Positions 17,805 through 27,890 of a stretch of 64,000 nucleotides of DNA are shown here, in pieces. The stretch is from Limosilactobacillus pontis DSM 8475. GTDB lineage: Bacteria > Bacillota > Bacilli > Lactobacillales > Lactobacillaceae. The notes beneath the pieces were generated by a model. The model was not told the origin of the DNA, did no database searches, and saw nothing but the letters and a program-made list of their open reading frames with translations. Positions within the stretch are counted from its first letter, which is position 1. Each line of letters starts with the position of its first letter. The position numbers and the translations under genes are program-made. The stretch covers positions 9,925 to 73,924 of the forward strand of contig NZ_AZGO01000065.1 of NCBI RefSeq assembly GCF_001435345.1. Reading direction: 5' to 3'.

Positions 17805-18590
17805 ATGGATAGTGAAAACATTAAACAGCATTTTCGCCCGGAAGAGGCCCCGTTGATCGACCAGGTCAACGATTGGGTAGCCACGGCAACCAGACAGTAC
17901 CGGCCCGTCTTGACCGCCTTCTTGAACCCCCGTCAACGCTACATTGCCCAGACGATTGCCAACCGGGTCGATGAGATTAAATTGGCTAGTGATGGTGGTT
18001 GGTCAGGGGCCGAGATGCAGCGTCTGCTCTTCTACCCGACCTACTATCAGCCGACTGCTGCTGACTTTGACCTCCAGCTCCTGACCGTTGATTACCCGGT
18101 TAAGTTTGCCGAACTTCACCACTGGCAGATAATGGGGACTCTGATCGGGGAGGGGCTCAGTCGGGAATCGTTTGGTGATATCATCACCGATGGTCAGCGT
18201 TGGCAGGTGGTAGTGACTAAGGAGATGGCCCAATTCTTGCGTCAGGAAGTTCACCATGTTGGCCGGGTGAAGGTGAAGTGGTTGGTCACCGAACAAACTG
18301 GGGTCCTGACTCCAGTTGAGGATTGGGAGCAGGTAGCTACCACCATTTCGTCGCTGCGTCTTGACAATGTCGTGGCGGCCGGCTTTAATTATTCTCGTAA
18401 CCGGGCCAAGCAGCTGATTGAGCACGGGCTGGTCCACCTAAACTGGGAAGTGATGGACCGACCGGATTACCCGATCGTCGCCCATGACCTCCTATCGGTA
18501 CGGCACGCGGGTCGGATTAGGATTGACGCAATCGGTGGCAAGACCAGAAAGCAGAAGGATCGGATAAGCATGTCCGTTGTCCGGGCATAA
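17805..18590 (+). CDS. ylmH: YlmH-family S4-domain RNA-binding protein
   Basis: A 261-residue protein with the YlmH layout: an N-terminal HFRPEEAPLIDQVNDW region and FLNPRQRYIAQ motif, a central domain, and a C-terminal S4 domain (about 180-245: LDNVVAAGFNYSRNRAKQLIEHGLVHLNWE). Bacillus YlmH has been linked to ribosome-associated quality control through nascent-chain alanine tailing; that role here is by homology. It stands between ylmG and divIVA, the standard order. The start is ATG 17805 behind GGGTAGGGA. Confidence 0.9.
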   Translation: MDSENIKQHFRPEEAPLIDQVNDWVATATRQYRPVLTAFLNPRQRYIAQTIANRVDEIKLASDGGWSGAEMQRLLFYPTYYQPTAADFDLQLLTVDYPVKFAELHHWQIMGTLIGEGLSRESFGDIITDGQRWQVVVTKEMAQFLRQEVHHVGRVKVKWLVTEQTGVLTPVEDWEQVATTISSLRLDNVVAAGFNYSRNRAKQLIEHGLVHLNWEVMDRPDYPIVAHDLLSVRHAGRIRIDAIGGKTRKQKDRISMSVVRA

Positions 18591-18611
18591 ATTAAGTTTG
18601 GAGGAAATAAA

Positions 18612-19346
18612 ATGGGGTTAACAATTGATCAAATCAACAATCAGGATTTCTCGACTAAGATGCGGGGTTACAACCAGGAGGAGGTCCACAACTTCATCCA
18701 GGAGGTTTCCCAGACGGTTCAGGAACTGACTGAAAAGAACAATGCCTTGCAGGAAGCCATCAAGGCCGATGAGGAGAAGCTGAAGTACTTCACGGAACTT
18801 AAGGATTCCCTGAACAAGTCAATTCTGGTTGCCCAGGAAGCCGCTGATAAGGTCAAGACAAATGCTAAACGTGAGGCGGACATCATGATTCGTGAGGCCC
18901 AAAAGCAGGCTACTGATATCGTCTCCGAGGCGAATGAAAAATCCAACCAGGTCATTGAGACGAGTGCGGAAGATACGCGGAAGCTGACCACGGAGACCAA
19001 CGACCTTAAGAAGCAGACCCGGATCTTCCGGCAGCGGCTTCAGGTGATGCTGGAGTCCCAGCTTGAGGTTGTCAAGAGCGATGAGTGGGATAAGCTCTTG
19101 GCTACCGACAACACTGACAAGTACGATGAAATCCAAAAGATCTTGGGAGCATCGCTTGACAAGCATTCCGACGACAGTGTAGAATCATCAACAACTAGTT
19201 CAGACACGCAGCCCGTAGCTGGTGACCAGCCAGCCGTTGAGCCGGCGGACAATGATAGTGCGGCATCTGATTCTGACGATCAGAGTGCTGATGCCGGGCA
19301 GACTGTCGTTGTCTTCCCGGATGATGACAGTTCTGCCGACAAGTAG
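18612..19346 (+). CDS. divIVA: Cell division initiation protein DivIVA
   Basis: A 244-residue coiled-coil protein that recognises curved membrane at septa and poles. The N-terminal lipid-binding part (GLTIDQINNQDFSTKMRGYNQ then EEVHNFIQEV) is followed by coiled coil from about 28 to 165 and a strongly acidic Ser/Asp-rich tail (about 180-244, SDSDDQSAD). The tail is longer than in B. subtilis DivIVA (164 residues), as is usual in lactobacilli. GGAGG precedes the ATG. No clear terminator separates it from the T-box region. Confidence 0.93.
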   Translation: MGLTIDQINNQDFSTKMRGYNQEEVHNFIQEVSQTVQELTEKNNALQEAIKADEEKLKYFTELKDSLNKSILVAQEAADKVKTNAKREADIMIREAQKQATDIVSEANEKSNQVIETSAEDTRKLTTETNDLKKQTRIFRQRLQVMLESQLEVVKSDEWDKLLATDNTDKYDEIQKILGASLDKHSDDSVESSTTSSDTQPVAGDQPAVEPADNDSAASDSDDQSADAGQTVVVFPDDDSSADK

Positions 19347-19371
19347 GCCGTGTTTGAATCATAGGCGCTTT

Positions 19372-19600
19372 AATAAAACGTTGAGGAGAATTGCAATCGT
19401 AATGGTCAGGTTCAGCGAGCCAATGGGTGGTGCAAGATTGGCACCTGACCGCGAGTGCTGATCGTCTCTGAGTAATGGGGTGAAGCTAGTAGCCCCGTTC
19501 GGCTCATTACCGTTACCCAATGACTTGAGGAGGCCGCTGTTGGCCTTGAATCTGGGTGGTACCACGTTTAGCTTCGTCCCAAGCGGGATGGGGTTTTTTT
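19372..19600 (+). promoter_or_regulatory. T-box riboswitch (isoleucine) of ileS
   Basis: The 295-base gap before ileS holds a T-box leader. A stem I region begins near GAGGAGAA (19382); a likely specifier ATC (isoleucine) is at 19461-19463, followed by G. The conserved T-box GGGTGGT-ACCACG lies at 19554-19566 and can form the antiterminator. The competing terminator is CGTCCC-AAGC-GGGATG at 19575-19590 with a T-run to 19600. Uncharged tRNA-Ile should pair with the specifier and T-box and allow ileS transcription. Confidence 0.93.
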
Positions 19601-19641
19601 ATTAAGGTGACCAATTTGCATAACAGAAAGGGGTAATTGCG

Positions 19642-22437
19642 ATGCGTGTGAAAGACACACTGAACATCGGCCGGACCAAGTTTCCAATGCGCGGGAAGCT
19701 GCCGGTTACCGAAGCCCAACGTGAACAACTTTGGGAAGAGAATAAAGTCTATCAATTACGGCAAAAGTTGAATGAGGGGAAGCCATCGTTCGTTCTCCAC
19801 GATGGCCCCCCGTACGCCAACGGGAACATTCACATTGGCCATGCCATGAACAAGATCTCCAAGGACTTCATCGTCCGCTACAAGTCGATGACCGGCTACC
19901 GGGCTCCATATGTACCCGGCTGGGATACCCACGGTTTGCCGATTGAACACCAATTGACTAAGTCCGGTTACGACCGCAAGAAGATGTCCACCTCCGAGTT
20001 CCGGGACCTCTGTCGCAAGTACGCCCTGGAGCAGGTTGACAAGCAACGGACTGACTTCAAGCGGCTGGGCGTCAGCGGTGAATGGGACCACCCATACCTG
20101 ACCCTGGACAAGGAATTCGAGGCGGCCCAGATCCGGGTTTTCGGTGAATTTGCCAAGAAGGGGCTGCTTTATCAGGCCAAGAAGCCCGTTTACTGGTCAT
20201 GGTCATCCGAGTCTGCCCTGGCCGAGGCCGAGGTTGAATACCACGACGTTGTAGCCAAGACGGCCTTCTTCGTTGAACAGGTTAAGGACGGTAAGGGACG
20301 TTTAGACGACAACACCTACCTGGTTGTTTGGACGACAACCCCGTGGACGGTTCCCGCATCTGAGGCGGTCGCTGTCAACCCGAAGTTCGATTACTCCGTT
20401 GTGAAGCCCGCTGGTGACGACCGTAAGTACGTTGTTGGTACCGAACTGTTGGGCAACCTAGCCGAGAAGCTCGGCTGGGACGACTACGAGGTTGTTGACC
20501 ACCTTGCCGGCGCTGACATGGAAGGGATGACAACTCAGCACCCATACCTCGACCGGGAACTGCTGGTGGGCAACGCCGACTACGTTACCGCCGACACCGG
20601 GACTGGCCTGGTACACACCGCCCCTGGTTATGGTGACGACGACTACAACTTCGGTAAGAAGTATGACCTGCCAATCTTTGCCCCGATTAATGACCAGGGT
20701 GTCCTGACCAAGGAGAACGGTGCTGACTTCGATGGCGTCTTCTACCAGAAGGCCGACGATATCTCCCTGCAGAAATTGGAAGACAACCACGCCCTCTTGC
20801 TGGAAGAACCGCTCAAGCACTCCTACCCATTCGACTGGCGGACTAAGAAGCCGATCATCTTCCGGGCCACCGACCAGTGGTTCGTCTCCATCGAGAAGAT
20901 GCGGCAGGATATCCTCGACGCCTTAGAAGACGTTGAGTACCACCCGGCATGGGGGAAGGTCCGGTTGCGTAACATGATCAAGGACCGTGGCGACTGGGTT
21001 ATCTCCCGGCAACGGGTCTGGGGTGTGCCGCTGCCAATCTTCTACGCCGAGGATGGCACGCCGATCATGGAAGAAGAAATGATCAACCATGTTGCTGACC
21101 TCTTTGCCAAGTACGGCTCCAACGTCTGGTTTGACCGTGACGCCAAGGACCTCCTGCCAGAGGGTTACACCAATGAGCATTCACCACACGGGAAGTTCAC
21201 CAAGGAAACCGACATCATGGATGTTTGGTTCGATTCCGGTTCCTCCCACCAGGGGGTTCTGGCGGAGCGTGACTACCTGACCTACCCGGCTGACATGTAC
21301 CTGGAAGGGTCTGACCAGTACCGTGGTTGGTTCAACTCTAGTCTGATCACCAGTGTGGTCTGCTCCGGCCACGCCCCGTACAAGAGCATCATCTCCCAAG
21401 GTTTCACCCTGGACAAGAAGGGTAAGAAGATGAGCAAGTCAATGGGGAACGTCATCGACCCGAACAAGGTGGTCAAGCAGATGGGGGCCGAGATCATCCG
21501 CCTCTGGGTAATGTCTGCCGACACCTCTGCCGACGTCCGGGTTTCCATGGGGACCTTCCAACAGATCTCTGAGGCCTACCGGAAGTTGCGGAATACCTTC
21601 CGTTTCCTGCTGGCCAACACCGCCGACTTCACGCCGGCCGAAAACACGGTTTCCTACGAGAAGCTGGAAGCCGTTGACCAGTACATGCTGGTTAAATTGA
21701 ACCACTTCCTCAAGCAGATGCGGGACGACTTCGACCAGTACGACTTCCTGGACGCCTACAAGCTCTTGATCAACTTTGTCAACAACGACCTGTCCGCCTT
21801 CTACATGAACGTGGCCAAGGACGTCCTCTACATCGAACCGGCCGACTCCCATGTTCGCCGGTCGATGCAGACGGTCTTCTACCAGATCCTACTGACCCTG
21901 GTCAAGCTGCTGACGCCAATCCTGCCGCACACGACGGAAGAGGTCTGGGGCTACATGGACGAGCCAGAGGAATTCGTCCAACTGACCGAGATTCCGGACG
22001 TTCAGACCTTTGATAACGAAAGTGACCTCTTGGATAAGTGGCGCGACTTCATGGAGGTTCGTTCCCACGTCCTGAAGAGTCTGGAAGAGGCCCGGAACGC
22101 CAAGATGATCGGGAAGTCCCTGGAAGCTCAGGCCGACCTTTACTTAAACGATCAGCAGGCGGCGCTCCTGGATAGCCTGAATGCTGATGCCCAGCTCCTG
22201 CTTGGCGTCTCCGCTCTCCATGTTCACCCACTGGATGAGGCGCCTGATGCTGCCGACCAGTTCAACGACGGGGTTGCGGTCAAGGTTAGTCCGGCTCCTG
22301 GTGAGGCCTGTGCTCGTTGTCGGATAGTTAAGGAAGATGTCGGCAGCGACAGTGCATACCCAACCCTCTGTGCGCGGTGTGCCAAGATTGTTCGCGACAA
22401 CTTCCCAGAGACGGTCGATGAAGGCTTAGAGAAGTAA
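19642..22437 (+). CDS. ileS: Isoleucyl-tRNA synthetase
   Basis: A 931-residue class I synthetase. The HIGH motif is in [17 protein letters not shown] near residue 60, the editing (CP1) domain spans about 200-395 with [10 protein letters not shown], and KMSKS is at 596-600. The anticodon domain follows, ending in a four-cysteine zinc module (CARC near 892 and CARC near 913) typical of bacterial-type, mupirocin-sensitive enzymes. It charges tRNA-Ile in the cytosol. AAAGGGG precedes ATG 19642. Expression is set by the T-box upstream; a terminator follows. Confidence 0.97.
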   Translation: MRVKDTLNIGRTKFPMRGKLPVTEAQREQLWEENKVYQLRQKLNEGKPSFVLHDGPPYANGNIHIGHAMNKISKDFIVRYKSMTGYRAPYVPGWDTHGLPIEHQLTKSGYDRKKMSTSEFRDLCRKYALEQVDKQRTDFKRLGVSGEWDHPYLTLDKEFEAAQIRVFGEFAKKGLLYQAKKPVYWSWSSESALAEAEVEYHDVVAKTAFFVEQVKDGKGRLDDNTYLVVWTTTPWTVPASEAVAVNPKFDYSVVKPAGDDRKYVVGTELLGNLAEKLGWDDYEVVDHLAGADMEGMTTQHPYLDRELLVGNADYVTADTGTGLVHTAPGYGDDDYNFGKKYDLPIFAPINDQGVLTKENGADFDGVFYQKADDISLQKLEDNHALLLEEPLKHSYPFDWRTKKPIIFRATDQWFVSIEKMRQDILDALEDVEYHPAWGKVRLRNMIKDRGDWVISRQRVWGVPLPIFYAEDGTPIMEEEMINHVADLFAKYGSNVWFDRDAKDLLPEGYTNEHSPHGKFTKETDIMDVWFDSGSSHQGVLAERDYLTYPADMYLEGSDQYRGWFNSSLITSVVCSGHAPYKSIISQGFTLDKKGKKMSKSMGNVIDPNKVVKQMGAEIIRLWVMSADTSADVRVSMGTFQQISEAYRKLRNTFRFLLANTADFTPAENTVSYEKLEAVDQYMLVKLNHFLKQMRDDFDQYDFLDAYKLLINFVNNDLSAFYMNVAKDVLYIEPADSHVRRSMQTVFYQILLTLVKLLTPILPHTTEEVWGYMDEPEEFVQLTEIPDVQTFDNESDLLDKWRDFMEVRSHVLKSLEEARNAKMIGKSLEAQADLYLNDQQAALLDSLNADAQLLLGVSALHVHPLDEAPDAADQFNDGVAVKVSPAPGEACARCRIVKEDVGSDSAYPTLCARCAKIVRDNFPETVDEGLEK

Positions 22438-22497
22438 AGAAACGCGTAAAATCCAGCCGCTGATTGCCGATTCATGACAATTATTTGTGAGCGGTGT

Positions 22498-22531
22498 AAA
22501 ATACCAAGTGACTGTGTCGCTTGGTATTTTT
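22498..22531 (+). terminator. Terminator after ileS
   Basis: AAATACCAAG pairs with CTTGGTATTT (inner GAC/GTC), followed by Ts. The hairpin runs through the apparent upstream extension of the cold-shock reading frame, which argues against that extension being translated. Confidence 0.85.
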
Positions 22532-22558
22532 AGTTTGATGAAATTAGTAGGTGAAGAA

Positions 22559-22774
22559 ATGCTTGAAGGCAAAGTAAAGAGTTTTGATGAGCAGAAGGGG
22601 TGGGGCTTCATTACTGTTCCCCACGAGGGCGAGATCTTCGTCCACTACAGCGGGATTGAGGGTACCCACCGGCGTGTCCTGCATCCGGGCCAACGGGTGT
22701 CTTTGGTGATCGTTCAGGGGAAGAAGGGGCCCCAGGCCGCTCATGTCCGTATCCTAGCGAAGGAGGGATTCTAG
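22559..22774 (+). CDS. Cold-shock domain protein
   Basis: A 71-residue OB-fold protein that binds single-stranded nucleic acid. MLEGKVKSFDEQKGWGFITV carries RNP-1 (KGWGFI) and EIFVHYSGIEG carries RNP-2 (IFVHY). The frame is open to 22487, but that part crosses the ileS terminator; ATG 22559 behind AGGTGAAG is chosen. It is slightly longer and more divergent than classic CspA (66 residues), so it may be a specialised member. It overlaps the Nudix gene by one base (TAGTG). Confidence 0.9.
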   Translation: MLEGKVKSFDEQKGWGFITVPHEGEIFVHYSGIEGTHRRVLHPGQRVSLVIVQGKKGPQAAHVRILAKEGF

Positions 22775-23325
22775 TGGATTTTGAAGAAAAACCGATCGAA
22801 AGTAAGACGGTGTTTCACGGTCACCTGATCGACGTTGAGGTGCAGCAGGTCAAGACCCCCCAGGGCAACGTGGCCCAGCGAGAGATCGTCCACCATGCAC
22901 CGGCCATTGCGATCCTGGCGCTGACGAGTGATGACAAGATGATCCTGGAGAAGCAATGGCGCGCCCCAATTGCTAAGACCACCTTGGAGATTCCGGCCGG
23001 TAAGCTCGATGACCGTGATGCCGATAATGCAGTTCACGCCGCCAAACGGGAGCTGAATGAGGAGACGCGCTATCGGGCCACTGACCTGGAGAAGGTCTCA
23101 TCCTTTTATACTTCGGTGGGCTGTATGGACGAATACATGACCCTTTACCTGGCTCGGGGCCTGGAGCGAGTCGACCACGAGCTACCCCAGGACCAGGACG
23201 AGCAGTTGGCCCTGCAAACGGTCAGCCTAAACGAGGCCCTGGCGATGATTGACCGTGGTGAGATTGAAGACGCCAAGACGATCATGGCCATCTACTACTG
23301 GCGGGGAATGAAGAACCATGAATAA
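22774..23325 (+). CDS. Nudix hydrolase, ADP-ribose pyrophosphatase type
   Basis: A 183-residue Nudix enzyme expected to split ADP-ribose into AMP and ribose 5-phosphate. The Nudix region begins PAGKLDDRDADN and ends KRELNEETRY, followed by FYTSVGCMDEYMTLYLA, which is the ADPRase pattern. The box departs from GX5EX7REUXEEXGU: two residues are inserted before RE, the first Glu is Asp, and the last Gly is Arg; the catalytic RELNEE core is intact. GTG 22774 overlaps the cold-shock stop with AGGAGGG upstream. Its 3' end overlaps the next gene by eight bases. Confidence 0.88.
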   Translation: MDFEEKPIESKTVFHGHLIDVEVQQVKTPQGNVAQREIVHHAPAIAILALTSDDKMILEKQWRAPIAKTTLEIPAGKLDDRDADNAVHAAKRELNEETRYRATDLEKVSSFYTSVGCMDEYMTLYLARGLERVDHELPQDQDEQLALQTVSLNEALAMIDRGEIEDAKTIMAIYYWRGMKNHE

Positions 23326-23611
23326 CCAACCGACCACCCCCCATGATGGCCAACCAAGTGCAGAACCCTTTTTGTCCCGGCAGCAGTACCGGCAGCAACA
23401 GAAAGCCCAACGTCACCAGCGCCCGGAGCAACCCGTCGAAAATACGGCCGCTCCGGAGCCGGCGATGCGGCGTCGCGACTTTGAAAATGAGCGCGCCGAT
23501 AGTGACCAAGAGGAAAAGGTGCGGCGGTTGAAACGGCGTCTGAACATCGCTATCGTGGCCCTTGTGGCCGCAATCATCGTCGTGTATTTGATCCTCTTTT
23601 ACGTTGGATAA
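23318..23611 (+). CDS. Unknown single-pass membrane protein, Gln/Arg-rich
   Basis: I do not recognise this 97-residue protein. Residues 1-70 are hydrophilic and rich in Gln, Pro, Arg and Glu (LSRQQYRQQQKAQRHQRPEQ), followed by a basic stretch (VRRLKRRLN) and one C-terminal membrane helix (about 76-95). The topology is a cytoplasmic head on a C-terminal anchor. It overlaps the Nudix gene (ATGAATAA) and precedes the nucleosidase gene by 35 bases, so it belongs to the same operon. The overlap and the clean topology support it as a real gene. Confidence 0.65.
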   Translation: MNNQPTTPHDGQPSAEPFLSRQQYRQQQKAQRHQRPEQPVENTAAPEPAMRRRDFENERADSDQEEKVRRLKRRLNIAIVALVAAIIVVYLILFYVG

Positions 23612-23646
23612 GTCATGTGGTTTATAGAATATGAGGAGAAGTGAAA

Positions 23647-24342
23647 ATGAAATTTGGAATTATTTGTGCAATGCCAGAAGAAATCAAGGAGTTGACTGCC
23701 CGGCTCTCTGATAAGCAAGTTGAGACAATCGGCGGTAAGGACTACCTCCAGGGGAAGATCAGCAACCAGCAGGTCGTCTTAGTGGAGTCTGGGATCGGTA
23801 AGGTCGAGGCCGGAATCACTACGGAACACCTGATTACCGATTTCAACGTCGACGTGGTGATTAACTCTGGTTCCGCCGGTGGAATCGGTCGGGGCCTCCA
23901 CATTGGGGATGTGGTCATCTCCAGTGAGACGGCCTACCATGACGTTGACGCCCGCGCCTTTGACTATGTTTACGGTCAGCTACCGGGCAAGCAGCCCCGC
24001 TTCAAGGCCTCCGAAAAGTGGGGACGAGCCCTGGAGACGGCCGGGGAGCAGACCGGGTTGAACATCAAGCGCGGCCTGATCGTTTCCGGTGACCAGTTCA
24101 TCGCCAGCCAGGACGCCATCGACCAAATCCTCCACTACTTCCCTGAAGCCCTGTCCAGCGAGATGGAGGGGGCTGCGGTTGGTCAGGTAGCCACCGATCA
24201 TGACGTGCCATACGTCGTGGTGCGGGCCATGTCCGATACCGGGAACGAGGATGCCGGCGTCAGCTTCGATGAGTTTATCATTGAGGCCGGTAAGCGGTCC
24301 GCCAACATGCTCCTGCAGCTGTTTGCCGACCTGAACAAGTAA
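23647..24342 (+). CDS. mtnN: 5'-methylthioadenosine/S-adenosylhomocysteine nucleosidase
   Basis: A 231-residue nucleoside phosphorylase-fold enzyme (MtnN/Pfs) that cleaves adenine from MTA and SAH. FGIICAMPEEIKEL, NSGSAGGIGRGLHIGDVV, SSEMEGAAVGQVA (catalytic Glu and base-binding region) and VRAMSDTGNEDAG are all diagnostic. The frame is open from GTG 23641, but GAGGAGAA abuts that codon; ATG 23647 has correct spacing. It recycles SAM by-products, and SAH removal leads toward AI-2 when LuxS is present (not seen here). The cysteine desulfurase follows 18 bases later. Confidence 0.95.
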   Translation: MKFGIICAMPEEIKELTARLSDKQVETIGGKDYLQGKISNQQVVLVESGIGKVEAGITTEHLITDFNVDVVINSGSAGGIGRGLHIGDVVISSETAYHDVDARAFDYVYGQLPGKQPRFKASEKWGRALETAGEQTGLNIKRGLIVSGDQFIASQDAIDQILHYFPEALSSEMEGAAVGQVATDHDVPYVVVRAMSDTGNEDAGVSFDEFIIEAGKRSANMLLQLFADLNK

Positions 24343-24360
24343 TTGAAAGGATGAATTGTA

Positions 24361-25530
24361 GTGAGTGAGGTTTACTTAGATAACGCGGCTACCACCCCGA
24401 TGGCCCCGGAGGTAATCGCCACGATGACCAAGGAGATGGCAGATTCCTGGGGAAACGCCTCGACAGGCTATTCCTACGGGCGTCACTCCAAGCTGGTGAT
24501 GGAGAACAGTCGTTACCTGATTGCCCAGAGCATCAATGCAGATGACAACGAGATCATCTTCACCAGTGGGGGGACCGAGAGTGATAACACCGCCATTATC
24601 CAGACCGCCCTGACCCGGCAGCAACTGGGTAAACACATCATCACCACGGCGATCGAGCATGAGGCGGTCCTAAAGCCCTTGCATTTCCTGGAACAGCGAG
24701 GCTTTGAGGTTACCTATCTGCCGGTGGACGAGAACGGTGAGATTTCCCTTGCCGACTTCAAAGCCGCCCTGCGTGATGACACCATCCTGGTTACCATCAT
24801 GACCGGGAATAACGAGGTCGGTAGCCGGATGCCAATCCACGAGATCGGTGAAATCCTAAAGGACCATCAAGCCTGGTTCCACACCGATGCTGTCCAGGCA
24901 TATGGCCTGCTGCCGATTGACGTCAAGCGTGACCACATCGACATGTTGTCGACGTCGGCCCACAAACTCAACGGCCCCAAGATGATTGGCTTTCTTTACC
25001 GTCGCGATGGGATCAGCTTCCCGAGCTTCATCAAGGGCGGTGACCAGGAAACCAAGCGCCGGGCCGGCACCGAGAACGTGCCCGCCATCGCGGCCTTTGC
25101 CAAGGCGGTCGAGCTCGATTCGCCGGAAGAGAAGCAGCGGCGCCAGGAGCGTTACTACCACTTTAAGCAGAAGATTGTTCAGGGACTGCGCGATAATCAC
25201 ATTGACTTTGCGGTCAACGGCAAGCTTGACCCGAGTGGCCTGAATCATGTTCTCAGTATCTGGTTCAAGGGGATCTCAACCTACGTCATGCAGACCGACC
25301 TCGACCTGGCCGGGATCGCCGTCTCTGGGGGTTCTGCCTGCACTGCCGGCAGCATCGAGCCATCCCACGTGTTGACGGCGATGTACGGGGCGGACAGCCC
25401 GCGGATCAGTCAGTCTATTCGGATCAGCTTCGGGGCGATGAACACCGATGAGGACATCGACAAGCTGATTGCCGCCATCGTCGAGATCGTGGCCAAGCTC
25501 AAGCGGGTCAAGGAAGAGGGGAAAGCCTGA
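24361..25530 (+). CDS. Cysteine desulfurase (NifS/IscS family)
   Basis: A 389-residue class V aminotransferase-fold enzyme that removes sulfur from cysteine as a persulfide. The PLP lysine is K202 in STSAHKLNG, and the catalytic cysteine is C327 in SGGSACTAGS. The starting motif VYLDNAATTPMAPEV is standard. The order desulfurase-DUF1831-mnmA means it most likely supplies sulfur for 2-thiouridine in tRNA rather than (or besides) Fe-S clusters. The start is GTG 24361 behind GAAAGGATG. It overlaps the next gene by one base (TGATG). Confidence 0.93.
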   Translation: MSEVYLDNAATTPMAPEVIATMTKEMADSWGNASTGYSYGRHSKLVMENSRYLIAQSINADDNEIIFTSGGTESDNTAIIQTALTRQQLGKHIITTAIEHEAVLKPLHFLEQRGFEVTYLPVDENGEISLADFKAALRDDTILVTIMTGNNEVGSRMPIHEIGEILKDHQAWFHTDAVQAYGLLPIDVKRDHIDMLSTSAHKLNGPKMIGFLYRRDGISFPSFIKGGDQETKRRAGTENVPAIAAFAKAVELDSPEEKQRRQERYYHFKQKIVQGLRDNHIDFAVNGKLDPSGLNHVLSIWFKGISTYVMQTDLDLAGIAVSGGSACTAGSIEPSHVLTAMYGADSPRISQSIRISFGAMNTDEDIDKLIAAIVEIVAKLKRVKEEGKA

Positions 25531-25871
25531 TGCAGTTTACCAAGTGTGTGCAAATTCAGGGTGATTCTGACACCTATTCCATCAGTACCGACATCAAGAA
25601 GTACGCCCTCTTAGACCTAGGCTTCGAACAGACGCGGCGGGGGAACTTCGAGTACAAGGGGAGCCTGGACACCGACAACCCCTTTAACCCGGTCGCCCGG
25701 CTGCGGATCCTGATTGATAGCGACCTGACCGGGTTCAAAATGGAGACCCTCTCCGGTAACGGGTTGCGCAAGGTCAACATCTTCACCCACCCGCGGTCGG
25801 CTGAGTTCGTTGAGCAGTACCACTACATCTTAAAAGAGATGCTCGACCGTCACGTTCTGGTAAAGAATTAA
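25530..25871 (+). CDS. DUF1831 family protein
   Basis: A 113-residue protein of DUF1831, a family nearly confined to Lactobacillales. No catalytic motif is evident; the compact alpha/beta sequence has a conserved core around GFEQTRRGNFEYKGSLD and ARLRILIDSDLTGFKMETLSGNG. Its ATG overlaps the desulfurase stop, and mnmA follows 108 bases later. The coupling suggests a role in handing sulfur to MnmA, perhaps as a TusA-like or scaffold partner; this is inference from position only. Confidence 0.85.
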   Translation: MQFTKCVQIQGDSDTYSISTDIKKYALLDLGFEQTRRGNFEYKGSLDTDNPFNPVARLRILIDSDLTGFKMETLSGNGLRKVNIFTHPRSAEFVEQYHYILKEMLDRHVLVKN

Positions 25872-25976
25872 ATCTGTGCAGGGTTGGGGATCATTTGGTA
25901 CAATGGTGCATACTGGATGCATGCGACCTTCAATCGTAGATTATTCCAGAATCTATTCGAAATGATGGTGATGTAA

Positions 25977-27113
<1,137 letters not shown>

Positions 27114-27115
27114 GC

Positions 27116-27155
27116 AAATAAATGAAGTTAGTTTCGACTGGCTTCATTTATTTTT
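27116..27155 (+). terminator. Terminator after mnmA
   Basis: AAATAAATGAAG (27116-27127) pairs with CTTCATTTATTT (27142-27153), followed by Ts. Confidence 0.85.
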
Positions 27156-27220
27156 AAGTAAGAATGAACAAGTGGCTGATTTTTTGGTAGAATATTAATT
27201 AAAAAGGTCTGCGATAAGTA

Positions 27221-27877
27221 ATGACAAAAGTTTATCTAATCCGTCATGGAAAAACTGAATGGAATCTGCAATCCCGCTATCAGGGTGCCCACGGTGATTC
27301 ACCGCTCTTGGTCAGCAGCTATCACGAGATTGCTCAGCTCGCTAAGCCGCTGGAATCCGTGCCGATCGCGCATGTTTACGCCAGTCCTCTGAAGCGGGCC
27401 CGGGTGACCGCCCAGAAGCTGATTGATCACCTCAACCGGCCGATCCCACTGACGATCGACAGCCGTCTCCGGGAGTTCAACCTGGGGAAGATGGAAGGGA
27501 TGCACTTCGCCGATGTTGAGGCCAAGTGGCCGGAAGCCCTCCATAACTTCCGCCACCATCCCGACAAGTACGATGCCGAACTGATCGAGAGTGAGAGCTT
27601 TCAGGAGGTTATCGACCGGGTGGGGTCGGCCATTAAGGAGTTCTGCCGTCTCAATTCCGACAAGAACATTGTGGTCGTCTCTCACGGGGCAGCCCTAAAC
27701 GCCACCATCAACGCGTTGGTGGGGACCCCGATGGCTCATCTGAAGGACCGGGGTGGGTTGAGCAATACCTCGACCACCATCCTACAGACGACGGATGCGG
27801 AGCACTTCCAGCTTGAGCAATGGAACGACACCTCATACCTGCATAAGACCAAGGTTGACCCGACGGACACAATTTAA
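27221..27877 (+). CDS. Histidine phosphatase family protein (phosphoglycerate mutase-like)
   Basis: A 218-residue member of the histidine phosphatase superfamily. YLIRHGKTEWNLQSRYQG carries the phospho-accepting His9 (RHG), SPLKRARVTAQKL the next pocket arginine, LREFNLGKMEGM the acid-base glutamate loop, and VVSHGAALNA the second catalytic histidine. Members include GpmB-like and cobC-like phosphatases; the substrate cannot be predicted. It starts at ATG 27221 and lies 13 bases before the TPR gene, likely one operon with that gene and recD2. Confidence 0.9.
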   Translation: MTKVYLIRHGKTEWNLQSRYQGAHGDSPLLVSSYHEIAQLAKPLESVPIAHVYASPLKRARVTAQKLIDHLNRPIPLTIDSRLREFNLGKMEGMHFADVEAKWPEALHNFRHHPDKYDAELIESESFQEVIDRVGSAIKEFCRLNSDKNIVVVSHGAALNATINALVGTPMAHLKDRGGLSNTSTTILQTTDAEHFQLEQWNDTSYLHKTKVDPTDTI

Positions 27878-27890
27878 AGGGGCGAAGACA

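Noticed and set aside
22487-22558. N-terminal extension of the cold-shock protein
   Set aside because: It runs through the ileS terminator hairpin; the ATG at 22559 gives the normal family start.
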